NCBI RefSeq assembly: GCF_024649945.1
Contig: NZ_JANKMS010000013.1
Coordinates: 1-64,000 of the forward strand
From: Flavobacterium panacis
Lineage (GTDB): Bacteria; Bacteroidota; Bacteroidia; Flavobacteriales; Flavobacteriaceae
Reading direction: 5' to 3'
DNA: 64,000 nucleotides
In this document: positions 45,674 through 52,928 of the stretch, in pieces
How positions within the stretch are numbered: the stretch's first letter is position 1
Layout of the letters: every line of letters begins with the position of its first letter
The notes under the pieces: model-generated
Seen by the model: the letters and a program-made list of their open reading frames with translations, nothing else
Told to the model about the DNA's origin: nothing
Database searches by the model: none
Made by a program: the position numbers and the translations under genes

Positions 45674-45747
45674 GACCGCGTAGTTCAACTGGATAGAATA
45701 TCAGATTTCGGCTCTGAGGGTTGGGGGTTCGAACCCCTCCGCGGTCA
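45674..45747 (+). tRNA. tRNA-Arg (anticodon TCG)
   Basis: The acceptor stem GACCGCG pairs with CGCGGTC and the discriminator base is A. The anticodon stem TCAGA/TCTGA encloses TTTCGGC, so the anticodon is TCG, which reads CGA arginine codons. The T arm GGGGG-TTCGAAC-CCCTC is complete. CCA is not encoded. The 3' part of this gene plus its flank recurs in degenerate form at about 47.1, 50.1 and 51.3 kb. Confidence 0.93.
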
Positions 45748-45762
45748 CTGTAAAAAAAAATG

Positions 45763-45800
45763 AAAGCCTGCAAATTGTATATTTTGCAGGCCTTTTTTTT
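45763..45800 (+). terminator. Terminator after tRNA-Arg
   Basis: AAAGCCTGCAAA pairs with TTTGCAGGCCTTT around an AT-rich loop, followed by a T-run. A near copy is found at 47,123-47,160. Confidence 0.8.
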
Positions 45801-45951
45801 GGTTTGAACACCATCATGAGCTCTAAATTATAAACAGAATATTTTTATTTTGGAAAATCGCTTTGAAACAAAATATTTTTCTAATACATCTTTAATTTTA
45901 CCTTTTAAATTCGTTTACTTATTTTAAATATCAGTTAAAGAAACAACAAGT

Positions 45952-46893
45952 ATGACAAAGGAAGAGTCTATAAAAGAGTATTACTTTAGAATCAATAGAA
46001 GTATAGATTATATTAAAGAAAACCTTCAGGAAGAACTTTCTTTAGAAAAATTGGCTGGTCTTTCTAACTTTTCAAAATTTCACTTTCATAGAATTTTTAA
46101 GTCTGTAACAGGAACAACAATCAATGAATTTATTAAAAAAGCAAAAATAGAAAGAGCTTTATTTTTCTTAATGAATAATCCATCAAAAACTATTAGTGAA
46201 ATTGCAGCCGATTGTGGTTTTTTAAGTATTTCATCTTTTTCAAGAGCTTTCCGAGAAGCGAAAGATTTGACACCAAGTGAATGGCGTAAAAAATATAAAA
46301 ATAGCAATATTGGTATAACTGATAGCAATATTGGAAAAATGCAGTTAAAAATCGAAGACTACCTTGCACTCAAATTAAACAATTTAAAAAAAAGTGAAAT
46401 GAGTGAAATAGTAAGACTTGATTTCGAAATCAAAAAAATGGAGGAATTTAATGTTATTTATATTAGAAACCTCAATGTTCATAATCACGATAGTGAAACA
46501 TTTGGTAAGATGTTTGAAAAGCTTTTTAGCTGGGCTGTTCCCAGAAATTTGGTTAATTTTCCTGAAACCAAAGCATTAACAGTGTATAGAAGTAATGCTA
46601 ATTTATCTGGAATGCTTCAGGCAGATGTATGTTTGTCTGTTCCTGATAATATAATCGGAGAGGGAATAATTGGCAATACCAAAATAAGTGGTGGGTTATA
46701 TGCTGTTTTTCATAAAGATGCCCCCATTTCTGAATGTTTTAAAACTTGGAAATATATTTATGAAGTTTGGTTTGAAGAAAACGGCTATCAGCCCGATAAT
46801 AGGAATTTCTTTTTAAGTCATCTAAATGATCCTAAATCACATCCTGAAAATCATCACATAATAGATATTTATATACCAATAAAATTACTGTGA
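45952..46893 (+). CDS. AraC-family regulator with GyrI-like effector domain
   Basis: The 313 residues carry two HTH motifs in the N-terminal domain (about 12-115). LEKLAGLSNFSKFHFHRIFKSVTG is the first and ISEIAADCGFLSISSFSRAFRE is the second, with TPSEWRKK at its end. A GyrI-like small-molecule-binding domain follows (about 155-313, MEEFNVIYIRNLNVH and the closing DIYIPIKLL). This is the SoxS/Rob-like arrangement in reverse of classic AraC. The target and ligand are unknown. It lies directly downstream of tRNA-Arg, the first gene of the accessory stretch. Confidence 0.87.
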   Translation: MTKEESIKEYYFRINRSIDYIKENLQEELSLEKLAGLSNFSKFHFHRIFKSVTGTTINEFIKKAKIERALFFLMNNPSKTISEIAADCGFLSISSFSRAFREAKDLTPSEWRKKYKNSNIGITDSNIGKMQLKIEDYLALKLNNLKKSEMSEIVRLDFEIKKMEEFNVIYIRNLNVHNHDSETFGKMFEKLFSWAVPRNLVNFPETKALTVYRSNANLSGMLQADVCLSVPDNIIGEGIIGNTKISGGLYAVFHKDAPISECFKTWKYIYEVWFEENGYQPDNRNFFLSHLNDPKSHPENHHIIDIYIPIKLL

Positions 46894-47031
46894 TATATTC
46901 CAAAGTTTCAATAAAATAAAAACTAACTAAATTCAAATTTAATGAAACTGTCATTTATTGTCTCATTTTCTTTTACAGATAGTGGTTTACAATTTAATTT
47001 TAGAATAAAGTATTTCTAAAAAGATCAAGTA

Positions 47032-47160
47032 GGGGATTTGAAATTAAATTAAACATCATTTAAAATCTTTAAATCTTCAATTAAAAGGTTCGAATTCTGT
47101 ACCGTCAAGGTCACTGTAAAAAATGAAAGCTTGCAAAGTGTATATTTTGCAGGCTTTTTT
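47032..47160 (+). repeat. Degenerate copy A of the tRNA-Arg 3' end and flank
   Basis: GGTTCGAATTCTGTACCGTCAAGGTCACTG (read in two parts, 47087-47116) parallels the T arm, acceptor end and CACTG of the tRNA-Arg. The following TGAAAGC..TGCAAA..GTATATTTTGCAGGC plus T-run is almost the tRNA's own terminator. A preceding AT-rich segment (47032-47078) is shared with copy C. The rest of 46894-47343 shows no gene; a further short TTGGTTCGAACTCCATCATG at about 47,223 echoes one at 45,799. Confidence 0.65.
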
Positions 47161-47305
47161 ATGATTCTAAAATTTTTAAGATTTTTTTTCTTGCTTTACA
47201 GATATTAATATCTAAAGGGGATTTTGGTTCGAACTCCATCATGGCTTGTTAAGTTTTATTATTCTCTTTCAAATTCTAAGGTTAAGGTTTGACTAGCTAC
47301 CTATT

Positions 47306-47338
47306 GCCCAAATCCATTGTACTAGCTATTAGTGTTAG
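47306..47338 (-). repeat. Half-copy of the cassette repeat after the last cassette gene
   Basis: CAAATCCATTGTACTAGCTATTAGTGTTAG (in two parts; 47309-47338) matches the right arm of the repeat at 47788-47913, but no facing arm is found below it. It begins 6 bp after the DUF5713-type gene in the direction of transcription. Confidence 0.6.
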
Positions 47339-47343
47339 TTTTT

Positions 47344-47772
47344 TTACCATTCTCGAGGAGCAATAAGTTCTTCTCCATCAGCATTGAATCCATATGCTTT
47401 AGATATAAAGTCAAAGTCTGCCCCAATCGATTCTCTAGCACCAGTTTCAATCTCGCTGCTATGCTCAAAGAATTCGTTTTGTAAATCATTAATTTTTATA
47501 GTTGCTTTATGTGTTAACTTATAAAGTTCGTCAAGATCTTTAGGGGATGTTTTTTCAATATCAACGCACAGTTCAATTAGAATTGTTTTCACTTTGTCAA
47601 CGAGAAATTTTGGGAAATATGAATCAGCATACATATCTTTTAAATAAACATAATTTTTCATTTTCTCGTTTTTTAAATTTTTTTGGTTTACAATTGCGTT
47701 TTGGTTTTTCACTTGATGACCATTACAAGAAAACAAAATCAAAGAAATGATTACAATAAAATGTCCTTTCAT
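47344..47772 (-). CDS. DUF5713-like lipoprotein
   Basis: With the start at 47772 the protein has 142 residues and a leader ending LILFSCNG (lipobox-like). The body contains MKNYVYLKDMYADSYFPKFLVDKVK, which resembles DUF5713 proteins, whose function is unknown. The open frame runs up to 47805, but those codons lie in the flanking repeat, so the start is placed after it. It is the most downstream gene of the cassette-like array. Confidence 0.65.
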   Translation of the reverse strand: MKGHFIVIISLILFSCNGHQVKNQNAIVNQKNLKNEKMKNYVYLKDMYADSYFPKFLVDKVKTILIELCVDIEKTSPKDLDELYKLTHKATIKINDLQNEFFEHSSEIETGARESIGADFDFISKAYGFNADGEELIAPREW

Positions 47773-47787
47773 CTTTATAAAATTAGT

Positions 47788-47913
47788 GCTAACATTCCGA
47801 TACAATATATATCGGATTTGGTGTAAAATTAAGCCATTCTTCGGATTGCAAAATTATTTTAAAGCCAATTTCTATTAATCCTACTACACAAATCCATTGT
47901 AATAGTTGTTAGC
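47788..47913 (-). repeat. attC-like imperfect inverted repeat 1
   Basis: The 126-bp element starts GCTAAC (47788-47793) and ends GTTAGC (47908-47913). The arms pair as GCTAACA..TACAAT..GGATTTG..TGTA on both sides, with an 8-bp bulge on one arm, as in folded integron attC sites. The centre contains ATTCTTCGGATT, shared with repeat 2. It lies from just after the DMP19-like gene stop to 16 bp before the DUF5713-like start. R-box matches to the attC consensus are imperfect (5-6 of 7). Confidence 0.6.
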
Positions 47914-47942
47914 TGTAGTTGTTTTTACAGTCAGTTTTGTAT

Positions 47943-48374
47943 TTACTTTATTATTTCGTCAAGATGCGCTTTAATGTAACTAATCCTTAATTCTGCATAA
48001 TGATCTAATTCATAAAATTTGTTGTCAAGAGAATCAAAATGGGGATTTCGGTCATCAGCATATAGCTCTCGGTCTCTTAAATAAATTTCTTTTGATTTAA
48101 TTGCAAGTTCAAGAAATTCATTTGCCCCAAATTCGCTCAATCCACTAATTGCATCGTTAATATATTCGTTTTCATTGTTGAAGTAAAATTGGTCAAAACC
48201 ACCATTAAAAACTTCATTATCAAGAATATTAGTTGATACGACTTGTCTTTGCATTTGATTAAGAGTTTTTCCCTCAAATTTGATAGTTAACAAATAGTCA
48301 GCTACTTCAAAGTCAAAATCGTCGTTAGATTGAGTTTTAAGTTTTTCTTTCAATTTTATCAAATCAATGCTCAT
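47943..48374 (-). CDS. DMP19/DUF4375-like protein
   Basis: This 143-residue soluble protein has the block VFNGGFDQFYFNNE (about 56-69), which is characteristic of DUF4375/DMP19 proteins. Some members act as DNA mimics. Acidic residues are abundant in the C-terminal half (AIKSKEIYLRDRELYADDRNP and onward). It has no signal peptide. It stands alone between two repeat elements, in the same orientation as its neighbours, which is the cassette pattern. The function here is not known. Confidence 0.7.
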   Translation of the reverse strand: MSIDLIKLKEKLKTQSNDDFDFEVADYLLTIKFEGKTLNQMQRQVVSTNILDNEVFNGGFDQFYFNNENEYINDAISGLSEFGANEFLELAIKSKEIYLRDRELYADDRNPHFDSLDNKFYELDHYAELRISYIKAHLDEIIK

Positions 48375-48396
48375 ATGTTTTTAATTTGCAATTACA

Positions 48397-48529
48397 GTTA
48401 ACGTTCTTGTACTAGAGCGGTTTTGGACTAAATTATCCTATTCTTCGGATTTGTCAAATCATTCCAAATACAAACCCAATTTAGAATTTAGCATAAAGAC
48501 CCAAATTGCTTGTAGCATGTGTTTTAGCC
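48397..48529 (-). repeat. attC-like imperfect inverted repeat 2
   Basis: GTTAAC (48397-48402) faces TTTTAGCC (48522-48529). The arms GTAC-TAGAGCGGTTTTGG and CCAAATTGCTTGTAGCATG are mutually complementary with mismatches. The centre carries CTATTCTTCGGATTTG, as in repeat 1. It fills the whole gap between two small minus-strand genes. Confidence 0.55.
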
Positions 48530-48535
48530 ATTTTT

Positions 48536-48892
48536 TTATTCATTTATTTTATAGACTTCGTTTTTGTTCACCGTTTTGCTCCAAACAGAGAATGCTATTA
48601 TATCTTCGTTATCACCCAATATTTTTCCTAGCATTTCAAAATCAGCAAAAGATAACTTTAGCGCTTTTTTGTCAGTTTCTTGGTAATGCCCTGTCAATAC
48701 TAAATCAGAAACATTTCCATCATATCTTTTAGCGTTAATAACTTTCGAGTGTAATTCTACCTTGTTATCGAGTTCTCTAAATATGAGGCTTTTTTGGATC
48801 AAGTATCCGTTAAAGTTTCCACCTGCAATCCAATCAATATACGGTGCTGTTATTCCTTCAAAATATTCCAAATCGTATTTTATCCCAATCAT
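48536..48892 (-). CDS. Small cytosolic protein of unknown function
   Basis: This 118-residue protein is without signal peptide or TM helix. It has a mixed alpha/beta composition with WIAGGNFNGYLIQKSLIF and DLVLTGHYQETDKKALKLSFADF. I do not recognise a family. It is one of four same-direction small genes in the cassette-like run. Its start is preceded by a gene remnant rather than a complete repeat. Confidence 0.55.
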   Translation of the reverse strand: MIGIKYDLEYFEGITAPYIDWIAGGNFNGYLIQKSLIFRELDNKVELHSKVINAKRYDGNVSDLVLTGHYQETDKKALKLSFADFEMLGKILGDNEDIIAFSVWSKTVNKNEVYKINE

Positions 48893-48910
48893 ATTTTTAA
48901 ATCCTTTTAA

Positions 48911-49003
48911 TTATTCTGAAATTAAAACAACTTCTCCGTTTTCATACTTGTGTGGATAGTCGTATGGTAATTTCCCATTAAGTCTAATACTCAAATCGTT
49001 GTG
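48911..49003 (-). pseudogene. 5'-truncated gene remnant
   Basis: The minus-strand frame ending at 48911 encodes SIRLNGKLPYDYPHKYENGEVVLISE and a stop, then closes at an upstream stop inside the repeat arm (49004-49006) without any start codon. The sequence reads like the C-terminal end of a real protein. It is joined directly to a repeat arm, as if recombination removed the rest. Confidence 0.55.
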
Positions 49004-49015
49004 CTAGCTGTTAGC
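48984..49015 (-). repeat. Half-copy of the cassette repeat fused to a gene end
   Basis: CAAATCGTTGTGCTAGCTGTTAGC (in two parts; 48992-49015) is a right arm like those at 47891-47913 and 47309-47338. Its GTTAGC overlaps the last codons of the gene at 49004. Confidence 0.6.
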
Positions 49016-49906
49016 GATAGCTTTTTTTTCGTAGTTGGTCAATATGTTTTCTATTGTATTGTAAAATTCTCCCTTATCAAAATCCTTTGGCTTTCTTTTT
49101 AAGTCGTCATAATCGTTTATGCCCTCGAGTATTTTTGCTTTCAATAATTGATACTGTTGCTGTTCATCAAGATTTTTTATCTCCGAATAATCAAAGTGTT
49201 TTACTACAAGATAGTTTTTATATTTAGTTCCGTATCTTTTATAGTTCTCCGTTTTTTTCAAAAATGTTGCAAAGCCACCATCGAAGTCATAAAGTTCAAA
49301 TCCAAAGTCTATGGTAGTAACAGATTTACCAAATGTTCTGCCAGCAATCTCATTATTTATAAAATCCTGAATTTCATTAAGATCAAAATGGATTTTGTCT
49401 TTATCTACTTCTGCTGTTTCTGTCCGTAAGAAATGAAAACGGGTGGTGTCAAAAAATTTGATGATAGCACGGTCTGTTTCAGTTTGATCTAATAACAAAG
49501 ATTGGCTTATTAAATATTGTTTGTAGTCCGCATACAAATTTTCTGCATTAAAATCTTTTGGCAAAGGAACTCTTTGTTCTAAGTATTTCAATAGAATTAA
49601 AGACGCATTGAGAACTAACTTCAATTTTTCGTCATCAGTTGCTTGGTCAAAAAGCTGTTTGTCAATATGAGCAGACAATTTAGCTGAAGCGGCATATGCA
49701 TTATCAATTTGTCGGCCAAAATTTATATTTGGCTCAACATAAATATCAAAACGAAAAAGTTGAATACCTAAACCATAATTTTTATCGGAAATAAAATCAA
49801 GAAATACATTTACAGCCTTTTGTTGAATTGCTTCAAATTCTTTTTCAAAAATATGCTGGTTGATTAAAAACCAACATTCATATTTCTTTGTATTGTCATT
49901 TTTCAT
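49004..49906 (-). CDS. Cytosolic protein of unknown function, cassette-borne
   Basis: This 300-residue soluble protein has no recognisable motif. The N-terminal third begins ECWFLINQHIFEKEFEAIQQKA and the remainder is mixed alpha/beta, with DFGFELYDFDGGFATFLKK at about 200. The last residues (AIANS) are encoded by the GCTAACAGC of the repeat arm, so the reading frame runs into the recombination-site-like DNA. It is the longest gene in the array. 49907-50058 upstream contains two direct ATCTGACA words and no gene. Confidence 0.6.
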   Translation of the reverse strand: MKNDNTKKYECWFLINQHIFEKEFEAIQQKAVNVFLDFISDKNYGLGIQLFRFDIYVEPNINFGRQIDNAYAASAKLSAHIDKQLFDQATDDEKLKLVLNASLILLKYLEQRVPLPKDFNAENLYADYKQYLISQSLLLDQTETDRAIIKFFDTTRFHFLRTETAEVDKDKIHFDLNEIQDFINNEIAGRTFGKSVTTIDFGFELYDFDGGFATFLKKTENYKRYGTKYKNYLVVKHFDYSEIKNLDEQQQYQLLKAKILEGINDYDDLKRKPKDFDKGEFYNTIENILTNYEKKAIANS

Positions 49907-50058
49907 TTTAGACTCTCGGTTCTGTTTATACTGTTGGTCATAGAGTTGCCATTAATTTCTATATACATCTGACATATCTTATATAAAGTGGTTATATCTG
50001 ACAAATGACAATGAACTCTTATGTTCAAAAATAGGATTTTTATTTTGTAAACAATCAA

Positions 50059-50170
50059 AGGGGATTACGCTTCCTTTAAAATTTTAGTCTTTAAATAAAT
50101 GTTCGAACTCTGTGCCGTCAAAGTCACTGAAGAATTGAAAGGCCTGAGAATATATACTCTCAGGCTTTTT
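50059..50170 (+). repeat. Degenerate copy B of the tRNA-Arg 3' end and flank
   Basis: GTTCGAACTCTGTGCCGTCAAAGTCACTG (50101-50129, quoted by position) parallels the tRNA T arm and acceptor end and is closer to copy A than to the tRNA. It is followed by a hairpin, GGCCTGAGA..TCTCAGGC plus T-run. The upstream AGGGGATT..TTTAAA..TCTTTAAAT matches copy A. Confidence 0.55.
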
Positions 50171-50174
50171 ATGT

Positions 50175-50615
50175 TTAATTGCTTAGAATTCGGGTTTCAA
50201 TAATAAAAAAATATCCGATTCTCTTTTGGATGAGCCATTTGCCATCTTGCAAAACATAGGTGTCTTCATATTTAACGCTATAATCGGATAGAATATCTTT
50301 TCCATCATTTTCCCTAATCATTTTTAACTGTGAAAAGGAAATGCCCGTTGCGGTTTCTCCATCGATTTCTACCTGGTGCTGTCCATTTAGTGTAAAATAT
50401 GTTTTTACTTCTGAAGCATGTTTATTAAAGTCTTTTTCCATGTTTTCTCTTCCAGAAACATCAGACACTAAAAAGTTATTCATATAAACTTTGTAATTTA
50501 TATCTGCGGTAAATAGATTCATTACTTGAGCAATTTTTTTCTCGTCCCCTAATGAGGCGTAGTCATCAATCAAGGTTCTTAATTCTTCTTTGATTTTTAA
50601 AGTTTCTAATGTCAT
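50175..50615 (-). CDS. SnoaL/NTF2-like protein
   Basis: This 146-residue protein has the NTF2-like cone layout. The N-terminal helices (EELRTLIDDYASLGDEKKIAQVMNLFTADINYKVYM in part) are followed by beta strands, FTLNGQHQVEIDGETATG and YEDTYVLQDGKWLIQKR. Such proteins may be small hydrolases, isomerases or ligand binders; activity cannot be read. It is divergent from an HxlR-type regulator across 100 bp, so that regulator may control it. A minus-strand -7 element TAATTTTG (50651-50644) precedes it. Confidence 0.78.
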   Translation of the reverse strand: MTLETLKIKEELRTLIDDYASLGDEKKIAQVMNLFTADINYKVYMNNFLVSDVSGRENMEKDFNKHASEVKTYFTLNGQHQVEIDGETATGISFSQLKMIRENDGKDILSDYSVKYEDTYVLQDGKWLIQKRIGYFFIIETRILSN

Positions 50616-50643
50616 GATTTTTATATTTTTAAATTTATTAGAG

Positions 50644-50703
50644 CAAAATTATCTTATATTAGCTTACTTTTTATTAGTAGTTACTTAAAGGTTAGTAGCT
50701 TAT
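50644..50703. promoter_or_regulatory. Shared control region between SnoaL-like and HxlR genes
   Basis: A minus-strand -7 element (TAATTTTG, 50651-50644) is followed upstream by TTAGCTTACT, TTAGTAG, AGTAGTTACT and TTAGTAGCTTA (50660-50701). These are repeated and partly palindromic TTAGTAGC words, which suggest an operator. The exact site cannot be fixed. Confidence 0.4.
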
Positions 50704-50715
50704 AAAAATGAATAT

Positions 50716-51120
50716 ATGAAAAAGACAATAAAAGAAGAGGTTGATAATAAGGAGTTTACTGACGAATGTAATGCTGTTTTAATGGCTGTATCTGATGCTC
50801 TTTATGCAATTGGAGGCAAGTGGAAATTGATGATAATTATTGCTATGGCTAGAGGGAATAAACGCTTTACAGAAATTCAACGAAGAGTAAATGGTATTTC
50901 TGCCCGTGTACTTTCAAATGAATTGAAAGAATTGGAAATTAATGGTTTTATTATAAAGAAAGTCGCAGTAGGGTATCCTGTAAGTATTGAATATGAATTA
51001 TTGCCATACAGTCAAACACTGAAAGAAGTTGTAGAAGCGATGACAAAATGGGGAATGCAGCATCGAGACAAAATTAGAAATGAAAGTCATCTGGAAATTT
51101 CGAAGAAGAAAGCGAAGTAA
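50716..51120 (+). CDS. HxlR-family winged-helix regulator
   Basis: This 134-residue protein has the HxlR pattern: DALYAIGGKWKLMIIIAMARGNKRFTEIQRRVNGISARVLSNELKELEINGFI (quoted by key blocks KWKLMIIIAM, RFTEIQR, ISARVLSNELKEL), then an antiparallel wing VGYPVSIEYELLPYSQTLKEV. HxlR regulators often respond to formaldehyde, electrophiles or redox stress. An N-terminal Cys (about residue 12) is present, but in which role is unclear. The divergent SnoaL-like gene is the likely target. Confidence 0.87.
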   Translation: MKKTIKEEVDNKEFTDECNAVLMAVSDALYAIGGKWKLMIIIAMARGNKRFTEIQRRVNGISARVLSNELKELEINGFIIKKVAVGYPVSIEYELLPYSQTLKEVVEAMTKWGMQHRDKIRNESHLEISKKKAK

Positions 51121-51136
51121 GAATTGTTATTTTATG

Positions 51137-51167
51137 AAAAGAGCCACTTATGTAAGTGGCTCTTTTT
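51137..51167 (+). terminator. Terminator after the HxlR gene
   Basis: AAAAGAGCCACTTA pairs with TAAGTGGCTCTTTT around a 2-nt loop, followed by T residues. Confidence 0.75.
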
Positions 51168-51168
51168 A

Positions 51169-51258
51169 TTATCGAATTATTTTCAAATATGAGGTATAAA
51201 CATTATCTCCAAGAGTATTGCATATAATATATATTTTTGTCTTTTTCGGTTAAAACGG
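51169..51258 (-). pseudogene. Truncated duplicate of the beta-propeller gene 3' end
   Basis: This segment repeats the last about 90 bp of the gene at 52929-54137 (TEKDENVYYMR.. to the stop) with about ten changes and a 2-bp deletion (ATGCGAACTACT against ATGCAATACT) that shifts the frame. It is a remnant of a duplicate whose remaining part has been lost. The gene at 51428 lies between it and the intact copy. The rest of 51121-51427 holds the flanking terminators and copy C. Confidence 0.75.
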
Positions 51259-51290
51259 ATCGCGCAGATTTATCTCCGCAACGATAGCGC

Positions 51291-51394
51291 GGATTTGAAA
51301 TTAAACATCATTTAAAACCTTTAAATCTTGAATTCTGTAGCATCAAGGACAATAATAAAAAGGTCTATTTCGCATTGAAATAGGCCTTTTTATG
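51291..51394 (+). repeat. Degenerate copy C of the tRNA-flank repeat
   Basis: GGATTTGAAATTAAACATC (51291 onward) and TTTAAA..CTTTAAATCTT match copy A. TTGAATTCTGTAGCATCAAGGACA follows in place of the tRNA end. It ends in the hairpin AAAAAGGTCTATTTC..GAAATAGGCCTTTTT (51357-51393), which also acts as a plausible terminator for the minus-strand gene at 51428. Confidence 0.5.
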
Positions 51395-51427
51395 AATTAT
51401 AAAATTCTGAAACCTATAGCTGTAATT

Positions 51428-52702
51428 TTATATCGTAAAATAAATGTCATAACCAGTATCTGTCTTTTTTAAGTTAACATTCAATTTCTTTCTTAATTCA
51501 GCAATTCCATTATCATCAAATTCATAATTGGTTTGATAGTAGTAATTGTATAGTATTCCTTTTTTGAGTTCGTTATTTCCTTTAGTTACCCTTAAGTGAA
51601 ATTCAATATTGTTAATTTCTGTAATTAAATCATTATATTTTTTGATTGTATTTAGCTCTTCAGAATTTAATTTTACTTGTTCCTCATTAACGAGAAGAAG
51701 ACTATTGTCTGATAAAATTTGAAATGTTTTTTCATCTGCCAATACAATACCGAAATCACATATGTTATAAGATAGCAGGTAGTATTTTTTTTGATTGTAA
51801 TTTAATTCTGCAAGAATTTCGTTTAAGCTTTTTATGAATTCATCACTGTCTATGTAGTCACTAAATCTGCGTAATTTTATATTTTTTGATTTATCTTCAA
51901 TGTTCAAAAATACAGAGTACTCCTCCTCAGTTTCTTCTACAGAAGAAAAAGAAAAATTAAATTTTTTATCTAATAAATTGAAGCTTTTAGTGTAAATTTC
52001 AAAATAATCTTTGCTCTCAAAAATGCAATCAGGTATATCGAAAAAATAGTGCGATTCATCCAGTATATCTTCTATTTTTTTCAGGCCATTATAATAGAAT
52101 TTATCATTTCTGAGTTCAAGGTTATTTAGATTTAAGTAATGATCTATTTTGTTTTTTAAAATCACTGGTTTGTTATCTGCTGAATCTAAGTCAATTAAAA
52201 TAAGATTATCCATGCCTTCTGCTACAAATAAAAATTTATAATTGTTATCAGTAGCAACAGGAATGATTTGAGTATAATGTATTACTGGATAAAAATAACG
52301 TTTTATGTGGTAATCAATTTCTTTTAGAATAAAGTAAGGGTTATTTAAATCTTCTCCAGTGCTATTATTGTAATTGATGACTTGAAATGGCCAGTAATTT
52401 GGTATTTCGAATTCAATTTCTTTATCGCCTTTCAATCGATATTCAAGCACTTTTTTGATACAATCGGGTATGATTCTTTTGTTTTTTTCTTCAAAAACAA
52501 TCAGTTTTTTATACTTACTGGTTAAGAAAAGAATGATTTTTACAGACTTAGTCAGAATAACTAGCGTTCCGTAGAATAGTAAAAAAAGGGCAGAGTATTT
52601 CAAAAAAGCTGACGCCGTTGCGCTATCATTTGATTTATATAAGATAAGTCCCGAAATAAAAAGTAGCATGCCAATAAAAACATTAATGATGTTTTTTTTC
52701 AT
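51428..52702 (-). CDS. Membrane-anchored protein of unknown function
   Basis: The 424 residues begin with two TM helices (about 5-21 and 34-55). The large C-terminal region (about 70-424) is rich in Asn, Tyr, Lys and Asp and has no family motif I can identify. Repeated hydrophobic pairs such as KFLFVAEGMDNLILIDLD and FFDIPDCIFESKDYFEIY suggest a beta-rich fold. It lies between a truncated and an intact copy of the beta-propeller gene's end, so its position may reflect insertion or an old tandem duplication. Confidence 0.6.
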   Translation of the reverse strand: MKKNIINVFIGMLLFISGLILYKSNDSATASAFLKYSALFLLFYGTLVILTKSVKIILFLTSKYKKLIVFEEKNKRIIPDCIKKVLEYRLKGDKEIEFEIPNYWPFQVINYNNSTGEDLNNPYFILKEIDYHIKRYFYPVIHYTQIIPVATDNNYKFLFVAEGMDNLILIDLDSADNKPVILKNKIDHYLNLNNLELRNDKFYYNGLKKIEDILDESHYFFDIPDCIFESKDYFEIYTKSFNLLDKKFNFSFSSVEETEEEYSVFLNIEDKSKNIKLRRFSDYIDSDEFIKSLNEILAELNYNQKKYYLLSYNICDFGIVLADEKTFQILSDNSLLLVNEEQVKLNSEELNTIKKYNDLITEINNIEFHLRVTKGNNELKKGILYNYYYQTNYEFDDNGIAELRKKLNVNLKKTDTGYDIYFTI

Positions 52703-52891
52703 ATCTGATTGTTCTTTTGTTTTTAAAATAAAGTAGGGGAAAATATAATGTTACGTGATTTTATCTCGTTGAATTGATAAAAATTTGTTCGTTTTACCGT
52801 TTCAAATATGTTGTTTTTTTGATCTAAATGCTTAAAGCTTAAAGCTATAGAAAGGGGTGTGAAAAATGAATATCTGTATGGGGTTACTAGA

Positions 52892-52924
52892 AAAAGCCCG
52901 AGAATTCAGATTCTCAGGCTTTTC
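52892..52924 (-). terminator. Terminator after the beta-propeller gene
   Basis: AAAAGCCCGAGAAT pairs with ATTCTCAGGCTTTT with one mismatch. The A-run on the left side gives a minus-strand U-tail. It is 5 bp after the stop. Confidence 0.7.
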
Positions 52925-52928
52925 TATT

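Noticed and set aside
49907..50058. A small gene or phage att core in the gap with two ATCTGACA words
   Set aside because: No open frame with a plausible start was seen, and the two words alone are too short to support a claim.
51241..51300. GATCGCGCAGATTTATC..GATAGCGCGGATTTG as a regulatory palindrome
   Set aside because: The match is loose and probably intergenic repeat vocabulary at the edge of copy C.
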